Shown here: in pieces, positions 11,281 through 21,440 of the stretch
How positions within the stretch are numbered: the first letter of the stretch is position 1
Layout of the letters: every line of letters begins with the position of its first letter
Assembly (NCBI RefSeq): GCF_042186555.1
Contig: NC_133326.1
Coordinates: 689,912,708 to 689,976,707 of the forward strand
Direction: 5' to 3'
Length of the DNA: 64,000 nucleotides
DNA from: Aquarana catesbeiana
Taxonomy: Eukaryota; Chordata; Amphibia; Anura; Ranidae
Notes under the pieces: generated by a model
What the model saw: only the letters and a program-made list of their open reading frames with translations
Told to the model about the DNA's origin: nothing
The model's database searches: none
Made by a program: the position numbers and the translations under genes

Positions 11281-12058
11281 GAACCGGATTGGTCCGAGAA
11301 GGTTGTCTTTTATGTGACGATACCGGAAGTCGTGTGTCGGCCATCTTTGTTGTGGTAAAGTGCCCTAGTATCCTTGTTGGTCTTTTGCGCAGCCATTTTA
11401 GGTTATTTCAATGCGCCTGTGCTACCGCGGCCATTTTACAGGTGGCACTATATGTCGAATAGCGGCCATATGTAGAGGGGTCAAGTAAAATCTAGAACGC
11501 TGTGTTGATACGAATTCTGTCCTTGTCATCTGAGTTTTTCCTTATACATTTGGTTAATCCTAATGCTAATAGATGTGGAGAGTGACTTTTATAATGTTGT
11601 ATCTTTGATCTAAGTATAAATAAAAATATTTTAGATGAGAAAGTCTTGCCCGTCGGCCATTTTTTTGTAGTCTAAAATTGTATCTGGTCTTCATGTTAAT
11701 TGAATCATATGGAAGGCGGGCCTTTTGGAGGAGGGGATTAGTGTTGTTGTCCGCCATGTTACTGTCTGCAATAGAGGTATGATAAGCTGACTGATGATAG
11801 GGACTGTCAGTCGATGTCCAGGTGCTTAAGGAGGTGTCCCAATTCTTATAACATAATAAAATGTTATCTAACTATAGTTCAAATAATTAATACATATATA
11901 TAGAGAACTCTCTAGAGGTTGATATTAGTCTAATGTATATATATCCTATATCCATTATTCAATAAACAATCCATAAAAATCCACAATAACATTGTATCTG
12001 TCAAAGTGATTAATACCAATAAAAATCTAAACAAAATATAAAATTAAAAATGCTAAGT

Positions 12059-13432
12059 TTAAAAATTGCTTAAAAAACAGTTTAAGTCAAACTCTACGTT
12101 CATTCCTCTAGGTGTAAGTGTACGTAGAGTATGTATCCAATATGACTCTCTTTGGCTGATGCTTCTAATTTTGTGGCTGCCTCTCCATGTAGCTTTATAT
12201 TTTTCAATACCCCAGAATTGAAGGTGTGAAGGGTCTCGGTTATGTGTTGTCGCAAAATGTTTGGATACATTATGTTTGGGGTTGCCTTTTAAAATATTTT
12301 GAATGTGTTCCTTGATCCTTACTTTGAGAGCCCTTTTCGTTCTTCCCACATATTGCAATTGGCAACTGCATTGGAGTACATAGACTACCCCCTCTGTGTG
12401 GCACCCCACAAAATCTTTGATTTTGTATGACTGTTGTGTTGTCGTGCATGTGAATTCTTGTCTTTTGCCTTGAAATTTCTTTGCATGACTGCATGCATAG
12501 CAATTTCTACACGGATAAAATCCTTTACCTGAAAAAAAGGAATATGTTGCTTCTTTTGGAGGTTCTATGACTGATTTAACTATCATATTTCTCACCGTTG
12601 GTGCTTTTTTGTATATAATGTTGGGTCTTGTTGGTAATATTTGGTTTAAGTCTTTGTCATTTCTCAAGATATGCCAATATCGTTGAATAATGTGTGAAAC
12701 CTGTTTATATTGTACACTGTAATCAAAAATAAGGCTTGGTGCTTCTTGATTGAATGAGGTTTTTGAGTTTTTTTCCAGCATTTTTGTTCTATCCATCCTA
12801 TTTACTTCTTCTGTTTGTTGTTGTATCCAAGTAGGTTCATATCCTTTTTCTATAAATCTGGATCCTATAAGTCTAGCCTGTTCTTTATAGTCGTTTTCAT
12901 TCGTGCAGTTTCTTTTTATTCGGACTAATTGTCCCTTGGGTATATTGTAAAGCCACGTTTTGTGGTGGCAGCTGTTTAAAGAAAGATAACTGTTGGTGTC
13001 CACTTGTTTGAAAAACGTTTTGGTGACTACTTTGTCTTGTTCCAGATTAATTTGTAAGTCTAGGAATTCCACGGTTTTTTCATCTATGTTCCATGTTAAA
13101 TGTATGTTTTTTTCATTTTGATTCAGTTTTTCTAGGAATTGTTCGAGTGCTTCTCTTTTCCCATTCCATATTATGATGACATCGTCGATGTATCTTCTGT
13201 ATAGCGTGAGTTCTGGCGGGGTATCTTTGTATATGGATTGTTCCTCCCACTGGGCCATGAACGCATTTGCCACACTAGGTGCGAACTTGGCACCCATTGC
13301 TATACCTGTGGTTTGTTTATAATAGGCATGGTTGTGCCAAAAGTAGTTGTTTTTCAAACATGTGTCTAGGCATTTGATGAGAAATTTTCTTTGTTGACAC
13401 GCTAGACTACTGTATTTTCTGAGAAGCCCGTT
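12059..13432 (-). CDS. Penelope-like reverse transcriptase with GIY-YIG endonuclease, 5'-truncated
   Basis: The frame is open for about 458 codons. It begins at the truncated end without a proper start codon, so the N-terminal third of a usual Penelope-like protein (fingers region) is missing. The remaining part shows the RT block GIAMGAKFAPSVANAFM followed by YRRYIDDV, the catalytic metal-binding box. A Cys-rich linker (CRNCYACSH) follows, and then the C-terminal endonuclease signature VVYVLQCSCQLQYVGRTKRA, typical of GIY-YIG. The protein ends in FLSNF before a stop at 12059. Such proteins copy their RNA at a nick made by the endonuclease. No frameshift is visible in the retained part, which suggests a fairly recent insertion that was dead on arrival through 5' truncation. 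The first codons overlap the inverted terminal segment. Confidence 0.9.
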   Translation of the reverse strand, partial: NGLLRKYSSLACQQRKFLIKCLDTCLKNNYFWHNHAYYKQTTGIAMGAKFAPSVANAFMAQWEEQSIYKDTPPELTLYRRYIDDVIIIWNGKREALEQFLEKLNQNEKNIHLTWNIDEKTVEFLDLQINLEQDKVVTKTFFKQVDTNSYLSLNSCHHKTWLYNIPKGQLVRIKRNCTNENDYKEQARLIGSRFIEKGYEPTWIQQQTEEVNRMDRTKMLEKNSKTSFNQEAPSLIFDYSVQYKQVSHIIQRYWHILRNDKDLNQILPTRPNIIYKKAPTVRNMIVKSVIEPPKEATYSFFSGKGFYPCRNCYACSHAKKFQGKRQEFTCTTTQQSYKIKDFVGCHTEGVVYVLQCSCQLQYVGRTKRALKVRIKEHIQNILKGNPKHNVSKHFATTHNRDPSHLQFWGIEKYKATWRGSHKIRSISQRESYWIHTLRTLTPRGMNVEFDLNCFLSNF

Positions 13433-13520
13433 TATATATTTGGTATCATCTTATGCACTTTACTTGGAGGAGATAGATTTTAAGCGCGAAATCATTTTTT
13501 ATTCTATGACGATATTATCT

Positions 13521-13765
13521 GCTATAGATGTATACGAATTGGATGTCATTGTGGTGACTGAAAGATCTTATGCTTTGACATTATTTTGTTATTATTTTAT
13601 TTTGCCCGCCAATTTATATACTAGATAGGAAATTGGTAATGTGATTTGGTGAGGATTTCAATGATACATACATATTTTGCTCAACGTGTACTGTGTTTTG
13701 TATTTTGTTTTTGTGTTAGTTTTGTTGATTTAAAAAATAATAATAAAGAGATTTCTAAAAAAATA
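13521..13765 (+). mobile_element. LINE 3' end, segment A
   Basis: This continues the LINE after the Penelope-like insertion, as shown by alignment to 42605-42860. It ends in an A-rich tail with taataaagagatttctaaaaa. An AATAAA polyadenylation signal sits just before the tail. Confidence 0.8.
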
Positions 13766-14394
13766 TATGTAGTGCCTGGGGATACCCTTAGTCTGCCTGT
13801 AAAGTGGTGCATCTGTACCATGTATAGAACCTGCTGCTGCAAAGCTAACATTTATAAAGGAAAAAAAAAATGACATTTAAATTGATTTTCCATGCAAGCT
13901 TTCTTTATTTAGTAAATAACAGCTTGGGGTGCCAGTCTGTATGATAAGGCCACAATTTAGTGCACTCGGAACAAGAATCACTTTTTTATTGATACAATTT
14001 TGTGCCTCTTTGGCAGACTTTGGATGGAAATAACAAAGTTTTGCTCCACAATGAGCAAGTCTTCTGTGAAGAAGCCAAAGATTAACAATTTTTTTTAGAT
14101 AAAGTCTGGTGTCTCTTTCGCAGACTGTGGATAGAAGTAACAGGTGCGGAAAAAGCCTATAGAGGTACTCTTGATGAAAGTAAGAATTAGCCTTACTGTA
14201 AAAAGTTAAAATTTGAAGCTCCGGTCAAACAGGTATGGAAAAAATGGTCTTTGGGTGTTGGTGATGCCTTCACATGGTAACCCTACAGAGGTACTCTTGA
14301 TGAAAGCAAGAATTGGCCTTCCTGTACAAAACTGCGGCTGGGAGAACATGACTGCCAATTTGTTGTTTATCAGTATTCTCCCCTCTCTTTAGGC

Positions 14395-14778
14395 TCATGT
14401 TACTCCCTTCCTCACCTCAGAATCAACATCAGAATCAAGTAATGTCTGTGCATCCCCAAGAAGCAAGTGGCTGACGCTGTGTTCAAATAACTCAGTTGAC
14501 TCCTTCATGCATGATCCTGGGGCTATGGCAGGTGTAGATGTGGACAAGGAGAAAGAATAAGCCACTCTGGCAGCTGCGGTGGACTGCACACTAGTGTTAG
14601 CTTGGGTCAGAGAGAATGAGGAGGATGAGGATGGTTTAGTAGGCCAGTCCACCACCTCCTCTGCATGTTGTGGCTGGATAGCACGGGCAACATCACTAAA
14701 CAGAGACAAATGTGCTCTGCCTGAGGACGGACCATGACCACCTTTGCCTGTGGACACAGACACAGCTGGACCCCTCAT
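14395..14778 (-). pseudogene. hAT transposase N-terminal fragment, segment A
   Basis: An open frame of 127 codons resembles residues about 30-145 of the transposase at 49631. Shared blocks include QPQHAEEVVDWPTKPSSSSS (complete copy: EPQHAEDLVEWMTKPSSSSS) and ELFEHSVSHLLLGDAQ (complete copy: ELFDHSVGYMLQEDAQ). It lacks the BED finger and the catalytic domain. The equivalent in segment B is 43943-44326. Confidence 0.8.
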
Positions 14779-15119
14779 AGTGGCATGGGAACATCTGCCT
14801 CTTCTTGTTGGCCTCCCTCTGGTTGTTACCCAAATTTAATAGAAACTGGGAAATGTGTGATTAGATGCACTTTATAGAATGAAAAGTGGTGTTTGGTGCA
14901 CTTTAAATTGAGGACTGACGCTGACAAAAATGTAAAAACTATCATAAAAAATAAAAAAGGGGGCACACCAGCGTAGCAGTCAAAAAAACTGCGGCTGACA
15001 ATTTAAAAAAAAAGGGGGCAGGGAGGGGACAAAAAACAAAAACAATAAATAAACACGCACAACCAAAAAAAAGGGAAGCATACAGCACTGTATACCTGAC
15101 TTACATGTTATGTAATGCT

Positions 15120-15400
15120 GTGTTAAAAAATGCACTACACCAACACACTATACTGACGCTAGACTATAATCACACTATACTGACACACTACACTACACTG
15201 ACACCACACTGACACTACACTTTACTGACACACTATACTGACACACTATACTCACACTAAACTATACTGACACACAATACTGACACACTATATTCACTAC
15301 ACTATACTGACACACTATACTGACACACTATACTCACTACACTATACTGACACACTAAACTGACACTACACAAAACACACTACCCTCAGAGTCACAATAA
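15120..15400. repeat. Short tandem array of cacactatactga-like units
   Basis: Irregular 12-25-bp units (acacactatactgacac, actcacactaaactat) fill this stretch. A shorter version is at 44655-44815 in segment B, so copy number has changed since the duplication. Confidence 0.85.
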
Positions 15401-15724
15401 GTGAACACACTAACTCACTAGTAGCAAGCAGAGCCCTGCTCTATCTATCTCCACTTCAACAACACACTGCAAAAGCTTTCTGTGGGAAGAAACATTTATA
15501 TAGTGTGGGGTGGGGCTTTGAGCACTGAGCCCTGATTGGAGAAAGTCATCATCACTTTGTCCAATCAGGGCTCTGACAGAGCTATGTGCCCTATTTGGCA
15601 AAGCCTTGCACCATGTACATGCCCACCGAGCATCCTGCATATTTGGGTGTTTGCTAAATGGGCAAACAGGCGATTTTCGGGTCAAACTTTTGCTTGGCTT
15701 GAACTGTTCACCCAACTCTATTAG

Positions 15725-16150
15725 GCATCAGCATCCACCCTCACCTCCCCTTCACCCCCCGTCACCTGAGCCCTCATTCATTCCAGCGCTGTGCACGTCT
15801 GCAGCTCTTCTCTTCCCTCACTTCTGGGTCTTGCTGGCTTTGCTGGGGTACCAGGAGCCATTGGCTCCCAGTGCTGTCAATCAAAGCCAGTGACTAGGGA
15901 GCGGGGTTGGGCCGAGTCCCGCTGTCTGTGTCAATGGATGCTGCAGCGGCACTCAGGAGCGAGCACGCAGAGTGCCCCCAAGGCAAGCGGCTTCCCATGG
16001 GGGCACAAGACAGAGAGTAGTGGCCAGGAGCGCCGGCGGGGGACGCGAGAAGAGGAGGTTCAGGGCCGCTCTGTGCAATTTTATTACACAGAGCAGGTAA
16101 GTATAAACATGTTTGTAATTTGTATTTATTTTGTTATTTAATTTTACCCT
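15725..16150 (+). repeat. Dispersed non-coding repeat (plus orientation)
   Basis: The right part, ctctgtgcaattttattacacagagcaggtaagtataaacatg, resembles in reverse the repeat at 22845-23312 and 59385-59835. It has no coding content. In segment B about 360 bp of it and adjacent sequence (15898-16260) are missing, giving the junction gggag/aacg near 45296. Confidence 0.55.
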
Positions 16151-17046
16151 TACAAAAAAATTACTGGCACCTGTCTAAATTTAAAATGTAAAGATACTTA
16201 ACTAATGGGATTCGATTATGGTGGATGAAATGATTCAGTTTATTTCATAGCAGGTTCAGTAGAACGTAGAGACGTTACAAATACAGTCTGTTATTTTTAG
16301 TTCTCTGCATGATAATTGGAATTAGAATTAAAGTACTTACATGACAATTTTTGCAGCACCTAGGATACAGATGATAATATTCCCACAGGACAAATCCTCA
16401 GGGAAATACCTTTTGAGATAAAAAGAGAACCTGGGAAATCTTGCATTGAGAGGAAGAACTCAAAAATCACAGCAAGGTGCAGATGTGACATCAGACCGCT
16501 GAGATCCCATCATACCTCTGCAGCTCAGAGAAAAGTAAGTCTAATTCAATGCTGTTCCTCTTCCATAGGTACACATGACCAGTGTATCATTCAGCTTCTG
16601 TGAACCCAACACACATACAGTATGTACCAACACAATGCTGCAAAATGCTTGAAGTGAATTTGTCAAAAATGAAGCAAGATCAGTATTGTAGGGAAGACTG
16701 AGGGAATAAGACAGTTAATCTATGTTGTTTTTGATAATTCATCAGAAGATAAGCATGTCAAATACTTATAACCCTGAAAGCTTTGTACTGTAGCTAAATG
16801 CAAGGGGCAGCATGAAAGTTAAAGGGCTAACAGTTGTATCATTCATCTTTGTATCTTGGGTTTACCTTGTAGAAGAAACTTTATCTGCAAGTAACTTAAC
16901 CCAGGGTTTCCTCCACACTCTGTGGTGGGACAACAATTGACCTACTGGTATGTTTTGACAGGAGAACCAGGCAATCAAAAAAAAAATCTTTGTTTGCTTG
17001 GGTTTCCTCCTCCATAGAAGTAGGATAATTGGGTCTCACTAAATGG
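16151..17046. other. Duplicated non-coding stretch, no gene seen
   Basis: From about 16260 it matches 45297-46075 of segment B closely. It is A/T-rich, with no open frame or repeat family recognised. Confidence 0.6.
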
Positions 17047-17054
17047 GCATAGAA

Positions 17055-17335
17055 CAGGGGCGGACGGACCATTGAGCCACTCGGGCACTGCCCGAGGGCC
17101 CTGAGTCACTAGGGGGCCCCATCAGGGTTGCCAGCCTCAGTAAAACCAGGGACAGTATGTATAAATCTGTGGTTTTTTTACATCTGTCTGTGTATACTGT
17201 GTGTACATGTATGTGTATACTGTGTGATTGTATACTGTGTGTGTGTATACTGTGTGGCCCCATAATCTCTGATTGCCTGGGGGCCCCATAATCTCCTATT
17301 GCCCGGGGGCCCCATGAGTTATCAGTCCACCCCTG
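17055..17335. mobile_element. hAT MITE with 8-bp TSD (segment A only)
   Basis: This 281-bp insertion has ends CAGGGGCGGACGGACCA and (inverted) CAGGGGTGGACTGAT. The octamer gcatagaa flanks it at 17047-17054 and 17336-17343. Segment B has one uninterrupted copy at 46078-46085. It is non-coding, with internal gtgtgtatactgtg repeats and two gggggccccataatctc units. Confidence 0.93.
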
Positions 17336-17641
17336 GCATAGAATGTGGTGGAGACCTTGAGTTGTAAGCTTTTCTGGATACAAAAATTGACGAGAATAGT
17401 TCTACATACTGTATACTGTAAGTGTTGTGCATGCAGACTAAATGGGCATAGAATGTGGTGGAGACCTTGAGTTGTAAGCTTTCCTGGATACAAAAATTGA
17501 TGAGAATAGTTCTACATACTGTATACTGTAAGTGTTGTGCACGCAGACTAAATGGGCATAGAATGTGGTGGAGACCTTGAGTTGTAAGCTTTCCTGGATA
17601 CAAAGATTGATGAGAATAATTCTACATACTATATACTGTAA
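17336..17641. repeat. 110-bp unit in three tandem copies
   Basis: Units start with gcatagaatgtggtgg at 17336, 17446 and 17556. The third is interrupted by the MITE at 17642. Segment B has a single unit (46078 onward), so the expansion is specific to A. Open frames that repeat across the units reflect the periodicity and are not genes. Confidence 0.93.
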
Positions 17642-18077
17642 TGTCCCATACACACGGTCGGATTTTCCAACGGAATATGTGTGATAGGACCTTGTTGTTG
17701 GAAATTCCGACCGTGTGTGGGCTCCATCACACATTTTCCATCAGAATTTCCAACACACAAAGTTTGAGAGCTTGCTATAAAATTTTCCGACAACAAAGTC
17801 CGTTGTCAGAAATTCCGATCCTGTGTACACAAATCCGACGCACAAAGTGCCACGCATGCTCAGAATAAATTAAGAGACAAAAGCTATTGGCTACTGCCCC
17901 GTTTATAGTCCCGACGTACGTGTTTTACGTCACAGCGTTCAGAACGATTGGATTTTCCGATAACTTTGTGTGACCGTGCGTATGCAAGACAAGTTTGAGC
18001 CAACATCCGTCGGAAAAAATCCATGGATTTTTTCTTGTCGGAATGTCCGATCAATGTCCGACCGTGTGTACAGGGCA
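17642..18077. mobile_element. PIF/Harbinger-like MITE, TAA TSD (segment A only)
   Basis: A 436-bp element with inverted ends (tgtcccatacacacggtcgg / ccgaccgtgtgtacagggca) is flanked by TAA at 17639-17641 and 18078-18080. The matching site in segment B (around 46160) reads ctgtaagtg with a single TAA. A 3-bp TWA target duplication is the hallmark of PIF/Harbinger elements. No coding sequence. Confidence 0.9.
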
Positions 18078-18388
18078 TAAGTGTTGTGCACATAGACTCG
18101 AGCATGTAGATGCTGAACAAATTAATGTGCAGAATGTATTAACATACAGTAATTCAAATCCATGCTTTGCTGAATACCTTTCAGCCCCCTTCACCTTCAG
18201 TTTAAAAGGGTTTAATACAATTTGTGTCAAGATAAATACAGCTACCAGTCTATAATGCTAACACTTCCATTACACTCCATAGGCAGCATCACAGATTGGA
18301 GCTGAAACTGCTTTCTTTGCTAGGATGAAAATGCTAGTAGATGCAGTACTGTGAGTAAGCTTTTCCCCCTGGGACAGGAAGTGTGTTA

Positions 18389-18845
18389 TGCCGCGTACAC
18401 ACGGTCGGACTTTTCGTCTACAAAAGTCCGACAGCCTGTCCGACAGACTTCCGGCGGACTTCCGGCGGACTTTCGGCGGACTTGCAGCAGACTTTCTAAC
18501 GAACGGACTTGCCTACACACGACCACACAAAAGTCCGACGGATTCGTACGTGATGACGTACACCGGACTAAAATAAGGAAGTTCATAGCCAGTAGCCAAT
18601 AGCTGCCCTAGCATGGGTTTTTGTCCGTCGGACTAGCACACAGACGAGCGGATTTCGGGGTCCGTCGTAGTTACGACGTAAAGATTTGAAGCATGTTTCA
18701 AATCTAAAGTCCGTCGGATTTGAGACTGAAAAAGTCTGCTGAAAGTCCGGAGAAGCCCACACACGATCGGATTACCAGCCAGCTTTAGTCCGTCGGCGTC
18801 CGTTGGACTTTTGTAGACGAAAAGTCCGACCGTGTGTACGCGGCA
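18389..18845. mobile_element. PIF/Harbinger-like MITE, TTA TSD (segment A only)
   Basis: A 457-bp element with long inverted ends starting tgccgcgtacacacggtcgg is rich in gtccgacgg/ccgtcggac motifs throughout, so it can fold on itself. TTA flanks it at 18386-18388 and 18846-18848. The empty site in segment B (near 46468) is gtgttactgtc. Confidence 0.93.
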
Positions 18846-18848
18846 TTA

Positions 18849-19970
18849 CTGTCAGGAGATCAAAATAGGAATTTAAAAAAAACGAAAAAATAAAATGAAT
18901 GCAATCACCACATCTAGGGACTGGTAATCTTCAATACATTATATTTATGAGCTTGGGTTTAGATACATTTTAAGTTATCTATAGCGTAAAAACAAGCAAA
19001 ACATACCATAATTATACTTTTTTTACCCTGTTCTTGGCCTTGTTCAAGCTTACACTTGTTATGGTGTATCTAAACCCAAATGCAAAAATGCAATATATTG
19101 CATCTTACGACCTGTGCCAATGGGATTTTGACTTGTGTTGATGGCATTGGTTTGACATCAATTTAGGACACTTCTAAGAGCATTCAAAATTTCTTTGGTT
19201 CCTGAAAGAGTAAGGATTGGATGCACATCCTGAATACCATGACCCCTGCAGGGGTTTACTGCCCAAACCTGGCCAGAATGACAGCACACCTCCGGAAGGG
19301 GGAGGGATTATTTGGACTTCTTGTGTGGTCATTGGGTCAAGAACTCAACTCTAAGCCTGGGACAGGAATGAACGTTTATGACCTTTGGCTCAAGGTTTCT
19401 TCAATGGGTGTGATTACCAACCACCAAGTCTGGACAAAAAGGGTCCTGGCATGAGAGATTCAGTGAAGATGGATGAGGATTAGACTAGAGGAGATCCTTT
19501 TGTCCCCTATCACCTCATTCCCTTTTCCCCCCTCCTTATTTGTAACTGTAATGTATTTACATCCCTATTTGCAAATAAACCAAAACCTTATTTTAAGAAC
19601 TAGTAGCCCTTCATTAGAATCAAGACACCCTATATAGAGCACATTTTACACCTTGTGACAACATTGGTGCTTGATGATTGGCCCTGCACTTTCACATGAA
19701 ATGAGTTACATGTCCTTCCATAACTGGAAGTATTAGGTATATTTTCTTCAATATGAAGGAAATCAGTGGGGGAATGAAGGATAGGTGAGAATGAAAGTCT
19801 AGGGGGTTGAGAGTGGAATACATTAAATCTGTTTGCTGTTTACTTTGCAAACTGGCTCCTTAGGCAGGTCATACTTTAACCAAATTTCTTTCCTTCAACC
19901 ATGGGTTTAAAGAAAGAAAATGGCTTGATTCCTCCATCACCACATTCAGTGTTGATGGTGAAATCCCTCT
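18849..19970. other. Duplicated non-coding stretch, no gene seen
   Basis: It matches 46470-47276 plus 54300-54610 of segment B. The large hAT of B sits exactly at cttgtgac, which is single here (about 19653-19660). A 78-codon open frame at 19221-19454 is interrupted by a stop in B (tttggctc changed to tttgactc) and resembles nothing I know. The AATAAA near 19575 may belong to an old retroelement. Confidence 0.6.
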
Positions 19971-20399
19971 GTGACGGACCGCCTGGCACCCCGCCTGGGT
20001 GCCTCCGTCAAGATACAGCTTCCTCCATTCTGCAACCAAGAACAAGGTATTCTATAGCTTAGAAGTGCACCCAAGAACTAGACGACACTAGCTGAGGTGA
20101 AAACAGAAACTCACTTTATTGTAAATTCACAGAGAATGTATACCACACACAATCAGATAACAGCTTGATCACATTATCCTAAACAATGAAAACTTTAAAC
20201 AGTAATATCATCAGAGCATCTAACAGTACATTTAATGAATAGCTAGCAGCTAACAGTAACCTAATGAAACAGTGATCTAATTAACATTAAGCTAATCAAC
20301 AGCCAGGCACTCAGGCAAGCTTTAATTAGTCAGGGAGTGCCCACCCCAGACAGCCCGGCAACAAATCTACAGCCCTGAATACACAAAGTACATTACACA
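19971..20399. other. Duplicated non-coding stretch, possibly an old LTR
   Basis: It begins tgtgacggaccgcctggcac and is matched at 54610-55030. On the minus strand it has ends of TGTGTAATG...GTCCGTCACA type and an internal AATAAA (about 20115), recalling an LTR. However, flanking bases do not form a target duplication, so it is left unclassified. Confidence 0.45.
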
Positions 20400-20477
20400 T
20401 GCTGTCTTTCAGGTGTTTGGGTTTCACTTGTATAATTTGTCCATTGAAAAGTCATCATAAGACAAAACAGTGTTCCA
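20400..20477 (-). pseudogene. DND1-like pseudogene fragment, segment A (mostly deleted)
   Basis: Only the end of the fragment seen in segment B remains: on the minus strand, TLF-LMMTF followed by unrelated residues to a stop near 20397. About 340 bp present in B (roughly 55130-55470), including the start and the RRM beginning, are missing here between gttcca and gggtagaagg. Its identity depends on the B copy. Confidence 0.5.
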
Positions 20478-21440
20478 GGGTAGAAGGCTAGCCCATAGTC
20501 CCCTCCAAAAACCCCTGTTCTGGTTGGGTCTGTAACACCCTCCAGTGGAGCTCTTGTATTCTTTCTGATAGTGGAATGTTTTCCCACTGTCTGAAAACAA
20601 TGATCACTGCTTGAGGCTATAGCCGCTGGCAGTGAGCAATGAAAAAAACTGGCAAGCTGGTTAGGCAGGCTGGTTATACTGAAGTCAATCAATGGAACTT
20701 TTTTTTCTGTCCCTTCTGTTATTTTGTTACTTGAATGTTCCTTTACCCATCCTATACCCAATATTCTCTTCCAGTGTGTCCCACTGTTGCCTGCAAGATC
20801 ACCTCTCACTATTATGGTATAGTAAGAGTAATTAATGCTAGAAACAATAAGGTTATATGAACAGAAAAGAAGATCAGCGTTGATCTAAGTGTAGCATCAA
20901 AGCATTATTTATTTGGAAACAACAAAATGGCCACTCACCATGTAATGGAGATAAAAGTGCTTATCTAGTCATGCAACATTGCTGCAACAAGCCAGTCCAG
21001 CCCTGCTAATCCCACTGTGATGGATACCGAAAGGAGCTCCTGGCAGTCCTGCTGGCCCCAGCACTTCCTGGTAGGTCCAGGTCCCCTGGGGAGGCGGAAG
21101 TGATGTCAGAATAGAAAGAGGAAGTGGTGGGTGTGGCATGTGTTCAAAACATGTGTGCTCCTTCATCAGGCCATCAAGATTTTTAATAACATTGCATTAC
21201 AATATGGCTTGCGTAGCAATTGTATATTCTATAAATAATACTCTGTTATTTTTTTTTTTTATTTGCTAATCATTTTTCACAGAAGTGGAGTTACCCTTTA
21301 TTTCCACTTTATATGATTTTACAAAAGGCGTTCATGATAACAAATTCTTGTGTTATTAAAGATACTGCATTAAAAGATTTGAACAATCCTACAGAAGGAT
21401 GACCTTTTTTATGTTCTTTTGGTGACTCTTTCTTGAAGAC
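20478..21440. other. Duplicated region upstream of the olfactory receptor
   Basis: No gene identified. Open frames on the minus strand (20400-20809) correspond to frames in segment B and show no recognisable domain. About 21170-21440 is conserved with B up to the start codon and probably carries the receptor's 5' flank. No promoter motif can be assigned with confidence. Confidence 0.5.

Larger units (their letters stand above)
10422..13506 (-). mobile_element. Penelope-like element inserted in the LINE, 14-bp TSD
   Basis: This 3085-bp insertion is absent from the paralogous LINE at 42590-42610. It is flanked by the direct repeat tgacgatattatct at 10408-10421 and 13507-13520. It carries the reverse transcriptase/GIY-YIG gene on the minus strand and a long non-coding tail (10422-12058) with a hammerhead-like motif. 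About 70 bp at its right end (13430-13505) recur inverted at 10586-10660, a terminal arrangement known for Penelope-like elements. Confidence 0.92.
13766..15718 (-). mobile_element. Second hAT-family remnant, segment A
   Basis: The block contains the N-terminal part of a hAT-type protein on the minus strand (14395-14778), a downstream piece (13780-14390) and a leader rich in cacactatactga repeats (15120-15400). It ends near 15718 with acccaactctatta, resembling a hAT terminus read inward. The rest of the transposase (BED finger and catalytic domain) is missing. The left part, around ctgcctgtaaagtgg, recalls the 3' region of the larger hAT elements. It is present in both duplicated segments, so no empty site is available. 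Confidence 0.7.

Noticed and set aside
12270..12503. 77-codon frame inside the Penelope-like gene
   Set aside because: Shadow of the larger reverse transcriptase/GIY-YIG frame on the same strand.
17296..17734. Overlapping minus-strand frames starting MYPGKLTTQGLHH
   Set aside because: They arise from the 110-bp triplication. Segment B has one unit and no equivalent conserved gene.
19221..19454. 78-codon open frame shared by A and B
   Set aside because: The B copy has a stop in the middle (tttgactc), and there is no recognisable domain.
19971..20399. Possible solo LTR on the minus strand
   Set aside because: LTR-like ends and AATAAA are present, but the flanks (ccctc and tgctg) do not form a target duplication. 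Kept only as an unclassified stretch.
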